DNA of 64,000 nucleotides from Bolinopsis microptera (taxonomy: Eukaryota; Ctenophora; Tentaculata; Lobata; Bolinopsidae). Under the pieces are notes generated by a model. The model saw only the letters and a program-made list of their open reading frames with translations, had not been told where the DNA came from and did not search any database. Location: NCBI RefSeq assembly GCF_026151205.1, contig NC_087076.1, positions 12,571,675-12,635,674 of the forward strand. Reading direction: 5' to 3'. Shown here one piece after another: positions 38,706-50,846 of the stretch (position 1 is the stretch's first letter; every line of letters begins with the position of its first letter). The translations under genes were made by a program, and so were the position numbers.

Positions 38706-39059
38706 TCTTTTATATTATTTAATAATTGTTATTATTATTATTAATTATTGTACTGGTTTTCTTTTAATATTTGGGGTGTCCAACCTTAATGAAGATAAGT
38801 AACACGGACACTGAGGCAACCAGGGTTGACTTGATGTAGTTCGGTACAGAATAATTGGTGGGAGAGAATGGAATAGAGGAGTTATTACAGGAAGATCCAA
38901 CAGCGTTAGAAACACATTCAATGTCGACAAAGATGATGAAAACGATAGCATTAATTGTGATAAGTTAAAGTTGAGAAACTTCAACAGAAGCTGCAGTTAC
39001 TCACTTCGAGCAGTGTAAACGAAGATTTTGGGACTGACAATTTGTTTCAAATTCCTGTA

Positions 39060-39260
39060 GGTGATAACACCAGGACATTTCGTTCACGGACCACGTACTG
39101 TAGTGCATGTTATTGATGAGAAAGTCGATAAGATCAAATATCCCAGTGTGCTTTTAACTATTATTCGCATTTGTTGATGTTACTAATGTTTCTCAGCTGA
39201 AATTTTCAGCAACTGCTGATATGGAAGACCTATTTAAACAGGAAAAGCTAGTGGTATGTA
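39060..39260 (+). CDS. Two exon-like segments, unknown
   Basis: A stretch after TTCCTGTAG reads VITPGHFVHGPRTVVHVIDE; a second after TTTCTCAG (ending GTATGT) reads LKFSATADMEDLFKQEKLV. Splice-like borders, no recognised family. The remainder of 38,706-39,690 shows nothing further. Confidence 0.25.
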
Positions 39261-39692
39261 ATGATCGAGAGGTCAAATTTTGGTAGTTTAAGACCTTGTT
39301 TCCCTCAAAAAACAACACCGTTTTTGATTTCATGACATGACCCAAAAATATTATAATTCCTGCCCACCCCTAATTTAGCATTCAACCTGATATTTTTATA
39401 CTATATATACAGAATATAAAGCGATTTTAAGGTGAATTCTATTTCGCCATTTTAGAAAGGTTAAAAACCAGCCAAGCATCATCGTTGGATAGCAATAAAA
39501 ACTTTCAGAAGTTGATTTGGATAAGGATGAGGTCCCGAAAGTAAAGGGACAGATTTCATATTTAGATAGAGATATACTACAGTCGGTTAATCATCATTAC
39601 AACTTATGAATTAAAGGTGCACAAAATAATGAAAAAGATGTGAAAAATGTCTATTTTTCGGACACAATTTGACGAAAAAACAGAAGGAAAAA

Positions 39693-39725
39693 CATTTGAA
39701 GCTTTCTTGACGAAAGCTTCAAATG
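39693..39725. repeat. Perfect 14-bp inverted repeat
   Basis: CATTTGAAGCTTTC and its exact reverse complement are separated by five bases (TTGAC). It could fold as a strong hairpin. It lies just upstream of the decayed transposase fragment. Confidence 0.85.
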
Positions 39726-40282
39726 GACCAGAAAAATTATACCATTATACCTCGAATCATTCCACAGTTAAAGATAGATAATAATATCATTATATCTCCT
39801 TTCATATTAAGAATGAATGGAATGGGAAATCCCACAAGCAGTTCTTCTGCAGCCTTTGTTGCTGGAAGGGAAAGACAAATTCTGGCTTCCCCTGGAAAAA
39901 CAGAGATTCAAACATTGGCCGCCATATTATATAGAAATATTGTACGCAGTTTAACACACAGAAAACTTTGAATGTTCTAAACAGTGAAGAGATTTTAGCC
40001 GAAGCCCTCTCGGTGAGCAGCTCTGGTCCGTCATAGTACTGCATGACGGACCAGGACCCGGCAGAAATAAACGCCGTGATGGCACCGTTTCCAGGGATAC
40101 GTCCTTTCTGGTGTGATTTTCACGTTAAGCAGGCGTGGGACAAGAGGATTAACAATATATTCAAGCAAAAAATCTTGATAATACTATACTTCCTGGTACT
40201 TATTAGCAACAAAATAGTTGAGGAATGTAGGTCCATAATTAATGATAATGTAGTTAAGTGTGTGTGTGTGTCGTGGTTATAA
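39723..40282 (+). pseudogene. MULE-type transposase fragment
   Basis: The last part (40043-40282) reads MTDQDPAEINAVMAPFPGIR then FWCDFHVKQAWDKRI, the D...A...FP....C.FH pattern of Mutator-like (MULE) transposases around the second catalytic Asp. The upstream part is in another frame and interrupted. Truncated on both sides. Confidence 0.5.
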
Positions 40283-40353
40283 AGAATTGTTCATGTTGTC
40301 CAAGTTAAATATCATAATATCTGCAAAAAATTCAAGTGCAAGGCCAATTCTTA

Positions 40354-41040
40354 TAAAACCAATGGTTTTTGACGGACAAGAAATGTAGATGAGATTCTGG
40401 TCTATTTCGAACTAAATTCTAATATCTTTATATCAAATCCATCATCTTTCTTCTTGATCTCTCATGATTTCTTTTCTTTCATTTATGGAATAATTTGTTT
40501 CTTTTCTTAGTTGTATCATCTCTTTTTTTAAATTTTTCTTTCATAATTATTTGTCCTAGCCACTAAAATTTGTTATTAATTACAAATCTACCTATTTTAG
40601 TATTTTAACCTGATCAGTTTAAAAAAAAAAGAATTTATGAAACATTTGACAATCAAATATTTGTACACAAAGAAAACAAAATACATGGGATCGGGGATCA
40701 GCTTTACCAATTCAATGTCTATTCCAACGTCCTCAGTGCTACTACTTTAAAGACTATAGCAACATGATAAACATTATCATTCATTTATTATTATTGTTAT
40801 TTATAATGTCATAACATATTGTGACAAATCACTAAGTATATACCTAGAATATAATAATGAAAGGTTAGTCTTTTTAAACCTTGATGAGGTGCTGTAGCAA
40901 ACGGATCCTGAGGAATTAAGATTATCTGAATATCAGAGGATATAAGACAATGTAGTTTGGGGGCGAAATGTTCAACTTCAATATGTTCTCCAAGGACCTC
41001 AGCACTGCTATTGTTAAGAAGAAGCGACAAGACAGATTTT
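40354..41040. repeat. Dispersed repeat family R, copy 1
   Basis: Begins with the near-palindrome AAAACCAATGGTTTT and contains a CTTTCTTCTT-rich stretch and two related motifs, A (reads QLYQFN.YSNVLS) and B (reads FNFNMFSKDLSTA). Further copies: 42368-43140, 43647-43913 (truncated), 45664-46195, 48247-48975 and a diverged one at about 54770-55215. Confidence 0.7.
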
Positions 41041-41525
41041 ATTTATAAACAATTAAATTTATTCATTTAAAATTATCTTAAGTCCAATTTTAACTTTAAA
41101 AGTTTTCCTGATCTCAGTTGATTAATAATTTGTTTGATCATTGTTTAATATTTAATTTGACTTAAATTCATTTTTAAATAGGTATTAATCTAAAAGCGTA
41201 CACTATCTAGGAACTGTGCTCTACTATACGCCTATCTTGGATTGTAGAAAAAATATTAAAAGACTTGGGAAGAGCTGATACTGCAAAAGAGGCAGTTGTA
41301 ATTTGAATATCTTTCATATTTCAACTTTTAAATTGATAGTAATTATTTTAAAACAGGTTGGACTATATAATTATATAAAAATAGGTGGAAAAAGGTTGAT
41401 TTCATTTTTTTTGCCGGAATTTTATCACACCAGTATTTTGCAGAACAGCATATTTGTATTTATAGCAGTTGGACACAAGGCAAGCGATTGACAATCCCCT
41501 GTCCAAATGGAGGGTTTAGCTGATG

Positions 41526-42276
41526 GGGGGGAATGCAACGTCAATTAATGTCAATTAATGTCAATTAATGTCAATGTCAGTTTTGCAAAATTTTGGAATA
41601 CTGACATTAATTGACACGATATTTTTCGACCAGAGATTATGTAGTTCTACCATATTTTTAGCACTTTAGAACGTTTATATCATCAATTTATTCACTACTA
41701 TCACATATGGAAATGTGAAATGTGAAAAAAATTCAGATCATTAAACAATAAAACTAAAATAATACGGTTTCCCGAAATTTAATTTTCTTAAATGGGCGTG
41801 GCCATCCAAGGGCAAGGTTCTCAACATCATCAGAACCTAAAACCCACATTAAACGAAATGCCTTCATGACATTTATATTTGAATAACGAATCTTAAACAG
41901 CTAACATTACTCCTTCATACTAAAAAAGCCGATTCTAGATATTTTACCTGTATAAGAAACCAATAAAATATGGGCGTGGCCGGTGGGACCGAAGATGGAA
42001 GAGTTGGAAGCTGAAATTTTTTTTGGTGGTCTTTGAACCTAAGGATCAACAGATAAGAACATACTCATAATTATTCAAGGACATTTTGTTTTTTTGAACC
42101 GGTCTAACTTACATAGACGTGAATATCTTGAATATTTATCGAATAATGATAATCTCAAATTTCAAGACATATTAATGTCAATTAATGTCAATTAATGTCA
42201 ATTAATGTCAATTAATGTCAATGTCAGTTTGGGGTTTTTATGGAATACTGACATTAATTGACGTTGCATTCCCCCC
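41526..42276. mobile_element. 751-bp non-autonomous TIR transposon with 8-bp target duplication
   Basis: Ends are GGGGGGAATGCAACGTCAAT and its reverse complement, flanked by the 8-bp direct repeat AGCTGATG (41518-41525 and 42277-42284). Next to each end are tandem 10-bp units TCAATTAATG (three at the left, five at the right), followed by an inverted ACTGACATTAATTGAC, so each end can fold on itself. No ORF. An 8-bp duplication suits hAT, Merlin, P or MULE-like groups; the superfamily cannot be fixed from the ends alone. Confidence 0.85.
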
Positions 42277-42301
42277 AGCTGATGGGACAGTGGGGACAGA
42301 G

Positions 42302-42349
<48 letters not shown>
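42302..42349. repeat. Poly-C tract, about 48 bases
   Basis: An uninterrupted run of C directly right of the 751-bp element. Length is likely polymorphic or poorly determined in assembly. Confidence 0.9.
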
Positions 42350-42367
42350 TTCGGCCAATTTGTATAT

Positions 42368-43140
42368 AAAACCAATGGTTTTTGACAGACAGCAGACATG
42401 TAAATGAGCTTCTAGTACATTTCTAACTAAATTCTAATATATCTGTATTATATATAATATTCATCATCTTTCTTCTTTTCATTCGTTGCAACACATTATG
42501 TTTCTTTTCGTAGTTTTAGACTCTTTTTTTTTCATTTTTCTTTCATCATTGTTTTTCTTAATCACTAAAACTTATTTCACCAAATCAGTCTTAAAATGAA
42601 TTCATGAAACATTTGACAATCAAATAAGTACCACTAACTATGTGTACGTGAAAGAAAAGAAGACACAGGATCGGAGGACAGCTATACCAATTTAATATGT
42701 ATTCCAACGTCCTCAGCTAGCATACTCATTTAAAATAGCATGCTACCATTTAGAGCCAAATTTTAATTGGATATTTTTTATTTGGATGTATATTTATTGA
42801 TTAATTGTGTAAAAAATTGGTTATCTATAGTAAAATGTCTTTTCCCAAGAAATGTTAAGAAGACAGCAACATGATAAAGATTATCATTAATTGATTATTG
42901 TTGTTATTCATAATGCATATAATACCTGAATATAATAGTGAAAGGTCAGTCTTAGAAGATCTTAGATGATTTAAACCTTGGTGAGATCCAAAGCACCAAC
43001 TGAGTTTCTAAAAACAGAATCTCGGAATTCAATACCAAAAATATGAAGTTAGGGGGAGAACTGTTCAACTTTAACATATTCTCAAAGGAACTGAGCACTG
43101 CTACCGTTATGAAGAAAGTGACAAAACAGATGTTATTATT
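42368..43140. repeat. Dispersed repeat family R, copy 2
   Basis: Contains both A and B motifs in the same order as copy 1, with 85-90% similarity by eye in the best stretches. Confidence 0.7.
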
Positions 43141-44110
43141 ATTAACAAACTTTTTTCACTTAAAAATATCTTTAATCCAGTACAGTTTTAACGTTAAATA
43201 CATTCTTGATCTCAGTTGATTGAGCATTCCTTTGACTACTGTTTATTATTTTATTTTATTTATTTTTTGCTCTTATTATTTAACCAGTAAAAGTGTTAAT
43301 CTAAAAGCGTACTCTGTCTCGAAATCGTGCTCTGCGCTTATATTTCGAATTTCTAACAAAATTCTAATATATCTGTATTATATAATACTAGAGTTCCCTC
43401 GGCCTCTCCAAGTTTTCAACGAATATTCCTATGGAAACATCTGACGCAAATTCCAGTGCGACGGCTGCCTGAGCCCCAAAATCCTAGTATTAACCTTAAG
43501 GATTTAGTAAAAATCGTGAAAAGTCACGTATCATACATCAATAACATCCCCAAGATAGACCGAGAGCACCCATCCTAGGTTGTTGTCATTGACACGTTTT
43601 GTACATGTAACTAGTTTTGATACCTTGGTAGGTGTTTAAATAGGGTAAAACCAATGGTTTTTTACGGACAGCAAACATGTAAGTGAGCTTCTAGTACATT
43701 TATAACTAAATTCTAATATATCTGTATATAATATTTATCATCTTTCTTCTTTTCATTCGTTGCAACACGTTATGTTTCTTTTCTTAGTTTTAGACTCTTT
43801 TTTTTCATTTTTCTTTCATCATTGTTTTTCTTAATCATCAAAACTTATTTCACCAAATCAGTCTTAAAATGAATTCATGAAACATTTGACAATTAAATAA
43901 GTACCACTAAATATATACTGTGTCAAAGTTTTCAGCTATGTTGGAGCTGAAACTTCCATTGATATAATTAATCTATCGCGAAGTTAATTAGTCTATCACT
44001 AATCACTCTGAAACGACTCGATCTCATCAAACGCTTCAGCTCAGTGGGAGTCAACAACTGGAGTCAATCCAACTGTCTCGCAACAGGATCGGGGGACAGG
44101 ATCTCTATTT
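43141..44110. other. AT-rich spacer with truncated R copy
   Basis: Holds the truncated R copy at 43647-43913 and otherwise no gene that I can support. Confidence 0.4.
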
Positions 44111-44114
44111 CTCT

Positions 44115-44120
44115 CTCTTT

Positions 44121-44189
<69 letters not shown>

Positions 44190-44193
44190 TCTT
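44115..44193. repeat. (CT)n microsatellite
   Basis: About 80 bases of CT repeats with few interruptions; marks the left edge of the 2.0-kb duplicated unit. Confidence 0.95.
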
Positions 44194-44319
44194 TGTCATA
44201 ATAAATTGACGTGGTATTTAATATATATCTAATAACATATTTGACTAAGTGAAAAAATGAAGGGGTTTTGAAAACGGAGTTTTCATCGAAATAAGTCGTT
44301 TATTCATTTCAGCTCGTCG

Positions 44320-44526
44320 GAGATTCCCATCGGCCGGCAGGTTCTTTATCAGGAGGTTCTTAGTGAGGTTAGAATAGCAGGTCAGGAGATGGGCAAGGTA
44401 GTACAGGAGTCATTATCCCGGTTTGTGCCAGTAACTCATAACCCAGCGGATGCCTCCGCTAACATAATTCAAGTACCAGACAAGAAGAATCCTAAGAAGA
44501 AAAGTGGAAACTGGAAAAAGAACTAA
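44320..44526 (+). CDS. Unknown exon (copy 1)
   Basis: After TTCATTTCAG an open frame reads SSEIPIGRQVLYQEVLSEVR, continues VVQESLSRFVPVTHNPADAS and ends in a Lys-rich tail and TAA. It looks like the last exon of a protein with a basic C terminus. No family recognised and no upstream exon found. The counterpart at 46,910 is broken by a palindromic insertion. Confidence 0.4.
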   Translation, partial: EIPIGRQVLYQEVLSEVRIAGQEMGKVVQESLSRFVPVTHNPADASANIIQVPDKKNPKKKSGNWKKN

Positions 44527-45308
44527 AAGTAAAGAGGAAAAAGAACTAACTCCAGTCCAGCCAAGGTAAAATCAGTATACAACAAACTTATTTTAGATTA
44601 TTTTTTGACAGGAACTGTTGAATTAATAGATTTTCTAACTAATGAGTATAGACATATTATATAGCAATTTTATAGATTTTTCAACTTTAACATATTCTCA
44701 AAGGACAGCTTTAACTGGAGCCACTGTACAGAAAGTGCCAGGACACTGAGGTGAATGATGCCCTGGTTAAAGACTTGGCACATCGATTTCTCAACACATA
44801 TCACTGTTCAATCATAAATCTTAACTTAAGGTTTCTCCATGTCACATAACATACATGTCACATTACGTTCATCATACACATTTCACAGTTTGAGTTCACT
44901 TTTCAGCGGAGAAACAGTCACCTACACCAAGTAGGTCCACCTGAACCTGCGGAGTTAAAGATGCATATAAAAAGATGGCTGCAGCCGAAGCTGAGGCCAC
45001 TATCTGCTCCACAACTAAGACCCCTGACTAGCCTCCCTTAGTCTGAACACTGTCCTATATGTTTTGTAGCACGCATTACTACTCATTATGCTGTTGATGA
45101 TGGCCAGCATGAACACATAACCCTGCAACGTTCTTAGGGACAGGAATAGGGGCAGGAAGAGGTAGAAATCCAGCACCGGCTCCATCAAACCCGGTGCAAG
45201 CAAACCCGGTTCCAGTATTACCCCATAGAGGTGATTAAATATAACAATAACAAATTATTCATTTTGTGTGCTTAAAAAATTAATAAAGTTTTCTTTCGAT
45301 CACAAATA

Positions 45309-45461
45309 ATGAGTGCGCGGTTTTTGGAATCTCTCCATTATTTAATTGGCATTGCTGTGTTCACGGCCTGTACTGCGAGAACTAAAGATTATTCTGCGCT
45401 TACAGCCGCACTTAAGGATTTCTCAACAATGTGTGGCTGTGTATTGAATGTTTTGTGGTAA
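45309..45461 (+). CDS. 50-residue hydrophobic small ORF (copy 1)
   Basis: Starts MSARFLESLHYLIGIAVFTA and ends VLNVLW-TAA. An N-terminal hydrophobic stretch suggests a signal or membrane segment. The second copy (47900-48052) keeps the frame with about three amino-acid changes. The stop lies in a GTAAAT, which could be a splice donor leading to the next exon. Confidence 0.4.
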   Translation: MSARFLESLHYLIGIAVFTACTARTKDYSALTAALKDFSTMCGCVLNVLW

Positions 45462-45499
45462 ATACAAATGCTGTCTTTCTTTATGTGAAATACATTCAG

Positions 45500-45630
45500 A
45501 CCCAGAAGAGACATACCGGAGATTCATGCGGACCAGTAATCCCCGGTACCTGAGACTCCACGACAGGATCAGGGATATTATAAGAGAGAAATTTTGGTGG
45601 CTCTTATTATCAATTTCTGATACCTTGGTA
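45500..45630 (+). CDS. Unknown exon (copy 1)
   Basis: Following ACATTCAG the plus strand reads DPEETYRRFMRTSNPRYLRL and RIRDIIREKFWWLLLSIS. The same segment with few changes is at about 48,090-48,220. Possibly spliced to the 50-residue ORF just upstream. Unknown family. Confidence 0.35.
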
Positions 45631-46578
45631 GTTGGTAGGTGTTTAAATAAGGTTTAAATAGGGTAAAACCAACGGTTTTTGACGGACAGCACAGCAAACA
45701 TGTTAGTGAGCTTCTAGTACATTTCTAACTAAATTCTAATATATCTGTATTATATAATATTCATCATATTTCTTCTTTTCATTCGTTGCAACACGTTATG
45801 TTTCTTTTCTTAATTTTAGACTCTTTTTGTTTTTTTTTCGTTTTTCTTTCGTCATTATTTTTCTTAATCACTAAAAGTTATTTCACAGGATCGGAGGACA
45901 GCTATACCAATTTAACATGTATTCCAACGTCCTCAGCTACCATACGCATTTAAAATAGCATGCTACCATTTAGAGCCAGAATTTAATTGTATATTATTTA
46001 TTCAAATGTATATTCATTGACTAATTGTGTAATAAATTGGTTATCAATATGAAAATTGTCTTTAATTAATTAATTGATTATTGTTGTTATTCATAATGCA
46101 TATACCCATAATATAATAGTGAAAGGTCAGTCTTAGAAGATCTAATATGATTTAAACCTTGGTGAGATCCAAAGCAATTAAGATGATCTGAAGATCAGAG
46201 GATACCGCACAAGCTGTGGGGCTGTAACATAAGCCACACTGACTACACATTCACCTACATAATTCTAACACCCAGCCTTATTTTCAGAATCCACAAACCA
46301 CAAAATCCATACCACGCCCATTACCCTACCCATTACCCTACGCACAGTTTCAAGACCCGAATCCGAATGAACAACTTGAACAACAAGTTGATGTTGGGGA
46401 CCAAGGGACGCAGGGGGCGCGGACCGAGGGACGCAGACCGAGGGACGCAGGGGGACGAGGCCCAGGTCAAGATCAATCTGAAGCACTAAATAAAAACAAC
46501 ATTTTTTAGACTAACCCTAACCCTTTCGTTTTACTCAACTAAGTTTCTGTTACCAGTTTTCTTTCTTTTTTTCTCGAG

Positions 46579-46795
<217 letters not shown>

Positions 46796-46909
46796 TCATA
46801 ATAAATTGACGTGGTATTTAATATATATCTAATTTGACTAAGTGAAAAAATGAGGGGGTTTTTAAAACAGAGTTTTCATCGAAATAAGTCGTTTATTCAT
46901 TTCAGCTCG

Positions 46910-47130
46910 TCGGAGATTCCCATCGGCCGGCAGGTTCTTTATCAGGAGGTTCTTAGTGAGGTTAGATTAGCACCTGCTAATCATTAGCAGGTCAGGAGAT
47001 AGGCAAGGTAGTACAGGAGTCATTATCCCGGTTTGTGCCGGTAACTCATAACCCAGCGGATGCCTCCACTAACATAATTCAGGTACCAGACAAGAAGAAT
47101 CCCAAGAAGAGAAGAGGAAAAAGAACTAAC
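46910..47130 (+). pseudogene. Unknown exon (copy 2), disrupted by a palindromic insertion
   Basis: Same exon as at 44,320, but 17 extra bases create the perfect inverted repeat ACCTGCTAAT-C-ATTAGCAGGT (46972-46992), shifting the frame and introducing an early TAG. Confidence 0.7.
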
Positions 47131-47899
47131 TCCAGTCCAAATGCGCCAAGGTAAAATCAGTATACAACAAACTTATTTTAGATTATTTTTTGACAGGAAC
47201 TGTTGAATTAATAGATTTTCTAACTAATGAGTATAGACATATTATATAGTAATTTGATAGATTTTTCAACTTTAATATATTCTCAAAGGACAGCTTCTAC
47301 TGGAGCCACTGTACAGGAAGTGCTAGGAGGTGAATGATGCCCTGCTTAATGACTTGACACATCGATTTCTCAACATATATCACTGTTCAATCATAAATCT
47401 TAAATTAAGGTTTCTTCATGTCACATAACATACATGTCACATTACGTTCATCATACACATTTCACAGTTTGAGTTCACTTTTCAGCGGAGAAACAGTCAC
47501 CTACACCAAACTTAGGAGGGTCCACCTGAACATGCGGAGTCAAATATGCATATAAAAAGATGGCTGCAGCCGAAGCCGAGGCCACTATCTGCTCCACAAC
47601 TAATACCCCTGACTAGCCTCCCTCAGTCTGAACACTATCCTATCTGTTATGTAGCACGCATTACTACTCATTATGGTGTTGGTGATGGCCAGCATGAAAA
47701 CATAACCCTGCAAAGTTCTTAGGGACAGGAAGAGGGGCAGGAAGAGGTAGACATCCAGCACCGGTTCCATCAAACCCGGTGCAAGCAAACCCATTTCCAG
47801 TATTACCCCAAAGAGGTGATTGAATATAACAATAACAAATTATTTATTTTTCTGTTGTGTGCTTAAAAAATTAATAAAGTTTTCTTTCGATCACAAATA

Positions 47900-48052
47900 A
47901 TGGGTGCGCGGTTTTTGGAGTCTCTCCATTATTTAATTGGCATTGCTGTGTTCACGGCCTGTACTGCGAGAACTAAAGATTATTCTGCGCTTACAGCCAC
48001 ACCTAAGGATTTCTCAACAATGTGTGGCTGTGTATTGAATGTTTTGTGGTAA
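47900..48052 (+). CDS. 50-residue hydrophobic small ORF (copy 2)
   Basis: Identical in length to the copy at 45309; starts MGARFLESLHYLIG. Frame preserved despite several base changes. Confidence 0.4.
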   Translation: MGARFLESLHYLIGIAVFTACTARTKDYSALTATPKDFSTMCGCVLNVLW

Positions 48053-49442
48053 ATATAAAAGCTGTCTTTTTTATGTGAAATACATAAGACCCAGAAGAGA
48101 TATACCGGAGATTCATGCGGACCAGTAATCCCCGGTACCTGAGACTCCACGACAGGATCAGGGATATTATAAGAGAGAAATTTTGGTGGCTCTTATTATC
48201 AATTTCTGATACCTAGGTAGGTGTTTAAATAAGGTTTAAATAGGGTAAAACCAACGGTTTTTGACGGACAGCAAACATGTAAGTGAGCTTCTAGTACATT
48301 TCTAACTAAATTCTAATATATCTGTATTATATAATATTCATCATCTTTCTTCTTTTCATTCGTTGCAACACGTTATGTTTCTTTTCTTAATTTTAGACTC
48401 TTTTTGTTTTCTTTTTCGTTTTTCTTTCGTCATTATTTTTCTTAATCACTAAAAGTTATTTCACAGGATCGGAGGACAGCTATACCAATTTAACATGTAT
48501 TCCAACGTCCTCAGCTACCATACGCATTTAAAATAGCATGCTACCATTTAGAGCCAGAATTTAATTGTATATTATTTATTCAAATGTATATTCATTGACT
48601 AATTGTGTAATAAATTGGTGATCAATATGAAAATTGTCTTTAATTAATTAATTGATTATTGTTGTTATTTATAATGCATATACCCAGAATATAATAGTGA
48701 AAGGTCAGTCTTGGGGCAGTCTTAGAAGATCTAAGATGATTTAAACCTTGGTGAGATCCAAAGCAATTAAGATGATCTGAAGATCAGAGGACACCGCACA
48801 AGAGATAAGGATTTTGTCAGTAAACCAACTGAGTTTCTAAAAATAGAATTTCGGAATTCTGTGTAACAAAAATATGTAGTTTGGGGGAGAACTGTTCAAC
48901 TTCAATATGTTCTCTAAGGACCTCAGCACTGCTACTGCTAAGAAGAAAGTGACAAAACTGATGTTATTATTATAAAAATTTAAATTATCTTAAATCCAGT
49001 TTTAAGGGGGGTGGCTAGTTATTCCTTCCTATGTGTTAAAATAGTGTTAAAATTTGGTAGGTGTTAAAATAGGGTTGAATAGGTTTTAGTCAATGCTGAT
49101 CAAAAATCAAACTATAAAATAATACACTAGTGTCATTTAAGTCTGTGTATTTTATTAAATGAATAAATGCATTTTAATTCCGTTGTATCAGGAAAACTGC
49201 AGTTCTATGTACAGAAGAGACATCAGCTTCAGGAGACATGTCTCTAGACATCAGGAGGATTGCTTAAGGAATGACAGACATAGGATTGGAGGGAAAATCC
49301 AGTGTACCCAATGCAGATGATGCAGATGATGCAAGGGTTTAATATTATTCTTTGTTTCTAATTGAAAGTTATTTATCTGAACTTAAAACTGCCCAAATAG
49401 TTCTGATTTTTAAAAGATATAATTACGCCTAATTTATAACTT

Positions 49443-49862
49443 TTGATTAATACTGATTTAGTTCTCTTTGTTGTTGTAGATGAATTCATTCACTCACCAG
49501 CCACTTTTTCAGGAAATAACTGTCTCCAAGTAACTGTGTCTGACAAAACGTATACAGTAACAGCTGATTTGACGCTGTCGATGATCGATGGGAAAATGAG
49601 GTCCCTTCTCTCAGGATTGGGCGGAGCATTCTGCATGCTCTGTACATGTAGTCGAGACCAAGCGGTTGATATCCGGCTCACTTTCAACATCGATAGAACT
49701 GCTGATCAAATCACGCAAATCTGGGAGAAGCTCCAGTCAGGAGAGCTTGTAAAGAAGCCTAAAGACCACAGTACTAGACAGGGTGTTACTCAAGAGCCCA
49801 TAGTTCCTTGGGACGATATAGCAATCCTGAGTCCCCTTCATTTTGAGAAGAAAGTCGTTTGA
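49443..49862 (+). CDS. RAG1/Transib-like transposase fragment (tentative)
   Basis: 139-codon open frame. Visible pattern: LTLSMIDGKMRSLLSGLGG followed by CMLCTCSRDQA (CxxC), then FNIDRTADQITQIWEKL, RQGVTQEPI and LSPLHFEKK. The order CxxC - R..... - GV..P - LH resembles the zinc-binding insert region of RAG1/Transib proteins; I cannot see a DDE core in this exon. It stands alone between repeat blocks and may be one exon of a longer, mostly missing gene. A search is needed to settle the family. Confidence 0.35.
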   Translation: MINTDLVLFVVVDEFIHSPATFSGNNCLQVTVSDKTYTVTADLTLSMIDGKMRSLLSGLGGAFCMLCTCSRDQAVDIRLTFNIDRTADQITQIWEKLQSGELVKKPKDHSTRQGVTQEPIVPWDDIAILSPLHFEKKVV

Positions 49863-50047
49863 CTTTCTTCTCAAAATCGTATACCACCTGAATGCTGTAC
49901 TTTTCAACTGGTCAAATGAAGAAAAGACCTTGGGATATCAATTTCTCCCGTAATCATTTTAACAGGTATTTTTACAAAGGTTTTATAAACAAATATCCCT
50001 TCAAGGATCAGTAGAAGTTAAAAAATATTGATGAGTTTAAAATCAAG

Positions 50048-50430
50048 ATGGAGAAACACTCGGAAAGTATGGAAGTCCTTCGTGCTTCCTGTGCAAACTT
50101 GAAAATGCAGTCGAACAGGAAAGCTGGCCCTGGGTTGCTAACACGTACGCGTAAGTCTAGCGCTGTAGTAAGTGACAAGTATCCAAGGTTAAAAATAGAC
50201 GTCAGAGGAATATTTTCTGCTTAATCACCTAATTAGTTTCAAACTGTTTTGTGACTTGACATTTCTACAATTATTAAAATCCGGCACCTGTCAGTCAGCC
50301 AGTAAAACTAAATAGTTTTATTTAGCTATCAAGTGATCATTCAATATTCATCAGGGCCAGAAGAACCAGGTACAGTTATTCATAGAGTCAAAGACGTTAT
50401 GAAGGACATAGATCAGAGTTAGTGGCGAGT
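50048..50430 (+). pseudogene. Unknown two-exon gene, copy 1 (decayed)
   Basis: Exon 1 (50048-50150, MEKHSESMEVLRASCANLKM...) with donor GTAAGT is intact, but exon 2 (from 50355) is interrupted and fused to the start of the CCHC-exon segment by a deletion. Confidence 0.6.
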
Positions 50431-50453
50431 GAGGAGAATTTCCCTGAGATAGG

Positions 50454-50755
50454 ATGTCGATGAACATCAATATCACTAACTGTCCAGTAGTACATGTACA
50501 TACAGTGCCAGGACGGGCTTCCAGTAAGCCGAGGAGACATGTGCATGAGTGCACCTGCTATAGGTAAGTTTGTTTGTAATTACTAATTATAGTCTGTTTT
50601 GTATGTTTATATTCTACCATTCACAATTGCAAGTTGAGGTGACCGATGTCCTACCACAATGTGTATAGAAAACAAATCAAAGATACAACATTTAGGCTAA
50701 TGGAATAATTAATTTCAGGTGCAAGGAGGTTGGGCACCTAACAACCCGTAGTTGT
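50454..50755 (+). CDS. CCHC-like zinc-knuckle exon pair
   Basis: Exon 50454-50563 reads MSMNINITNCPVVHVHTVPG, a basic RASSKPRR and CTCYR; it splices (GTAAGT ... TTTCAG) to 50719 onward, giving CYRCKEVGHLTTRSC. This is C-x2-C-x4-H-x5-C, one residue longer than the classical retroviral/Gag knuckle. A partial second copy is at about 53,040-53,155, without the second exon. Suggests a Gag-like or nucleic-acid-binding protein. Confidence 0.4.
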
Positions 50756-50846
50756 TTTTACAGGTTTTTTTTACAAAGGTTTTATAAACAAAAATCCCTT
50801 CAAGGATCAGTAGAGGTTAAAAAATATTGCTGAGTTGAAAATCAAG

